Assembly (NCBI GenBank): GCA_001931905.2
Contig: MSJI02000052.1
Location: 1-64,000 of the forward strand
Reading direction: 5' to 3'
DNA length: 64,000 nucleotides
Origin: Cladosporium sp. IMV 00045
Taxonomy: Eukaryota; Ascomycota; Dothideomycetes; Cladosporiales; Cladosporiaceae
A program made the translations under genes and the position numbers. Below are positions 63,959 through 64,000 of this stretch, piece by piece; position 1 is the stretch's first letter, and the number at the start of each line of letters is the position of its first letter. The notes below the pieces were generated by a model, which was not told the origin of the DNA, ran no database searches, and was given only the letters and a program-made list of their open reading frames with translations.

Positions 63959-64000
63959 TGGTCTGCCTTTTTAATGATGTCAATGATCTACAGAATGGTA

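Noticed and set aside
1..64000. CRISPR arrays, rRNA genes, intact transposons.
   Set aside because: No regularly spaced repeats, no rRNA-like sequence and no transposase, integrase or reverse transcriptase motif was found in any frame.

Overview
This window looks like part of a filamentous ascomycete chromosome, most likely a dothideomycete. The signs are protein genes split by very short introns (mostly 52-65 bp, GT..AG, with CTAAC or CTGAC branch points), a fungal GT2 hyphal-growth glycosyltransferase, a HET-domain gene, an Mdl1-type mitochondrial ABC exporter and a Bot1/mS45-type mitoribosomal protein. The species is an inference only. No rRNA, tRNA, CRISPR array or intact transposon was recognised.

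Left flank (1-25 kb), single copy: GT2 glycosyltransferase; secreted GDSL/SGNH esterase; F-box-like protein; a large membrane protein with a disordered, repeat-bearing N-terminus; an unknown gene interrupted by an in-frame TGA; Snd2/TMEM208; a 5'-less copy of the Cdc27/BimA TPR half; a 3 kb gene-poor stretch; a bilirubin-oxidase-like multicopper oxidase; an inositol-polyphosphate 5-phosphatase; a cupin; a small secreted protein; an Rtt103-like CTD-binding protein; and clathrin light chain.

Middle (25.67-59.47 kb): one segment of about 17 kb appears twice, head to tail, as 25670-43028 and 43049-59470. The two copies are separated only by a 20-N gap. The left copy stops at the gap inside mS45, and the right copy starts at the gap inside the ABC transporter. 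Exon structures match and differences in the ABC gene are mainly synonymous. The simplest reading is that two diverged haplotypes were scaffolded end to end; a real tandem duplication is the alternative. Each copy carries, in order: ABC transporter 3' part, two related lineage-specific genes, a CGH/CPSC protein, three small unknown proteins, a Nudix ADP-sugar hydrolase, a HET-domain protein (732 aa), a SIR2-like protein (1000 aa) and the start of mS45.

The accessory core Nudix <-> HET -> SIR2-like is the most interesting part. It places a HET domain (fungal allorecognition and cell death), a SIR2-like domain with intact NAD-site residues and an ADP-sugar/ADP-ribose-type Nudix hydrolase within about 8 kb. 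All three are intact in both copies, while two orphan genes are broken in copy 2. Between the copies, HET replacements cluster at the start of the HET domain. A NAD-based fungal immune or incompatibility module is a reasonable hypothesis, not a demonstrated function.

Right flank (59.5-64 kb), single copy: the 3' part of mS45, an AGPAT/Slc1-type acyltransferase and a 2-oxoglutarate/Fe(II) prolyl-hydroxylase-like protein.
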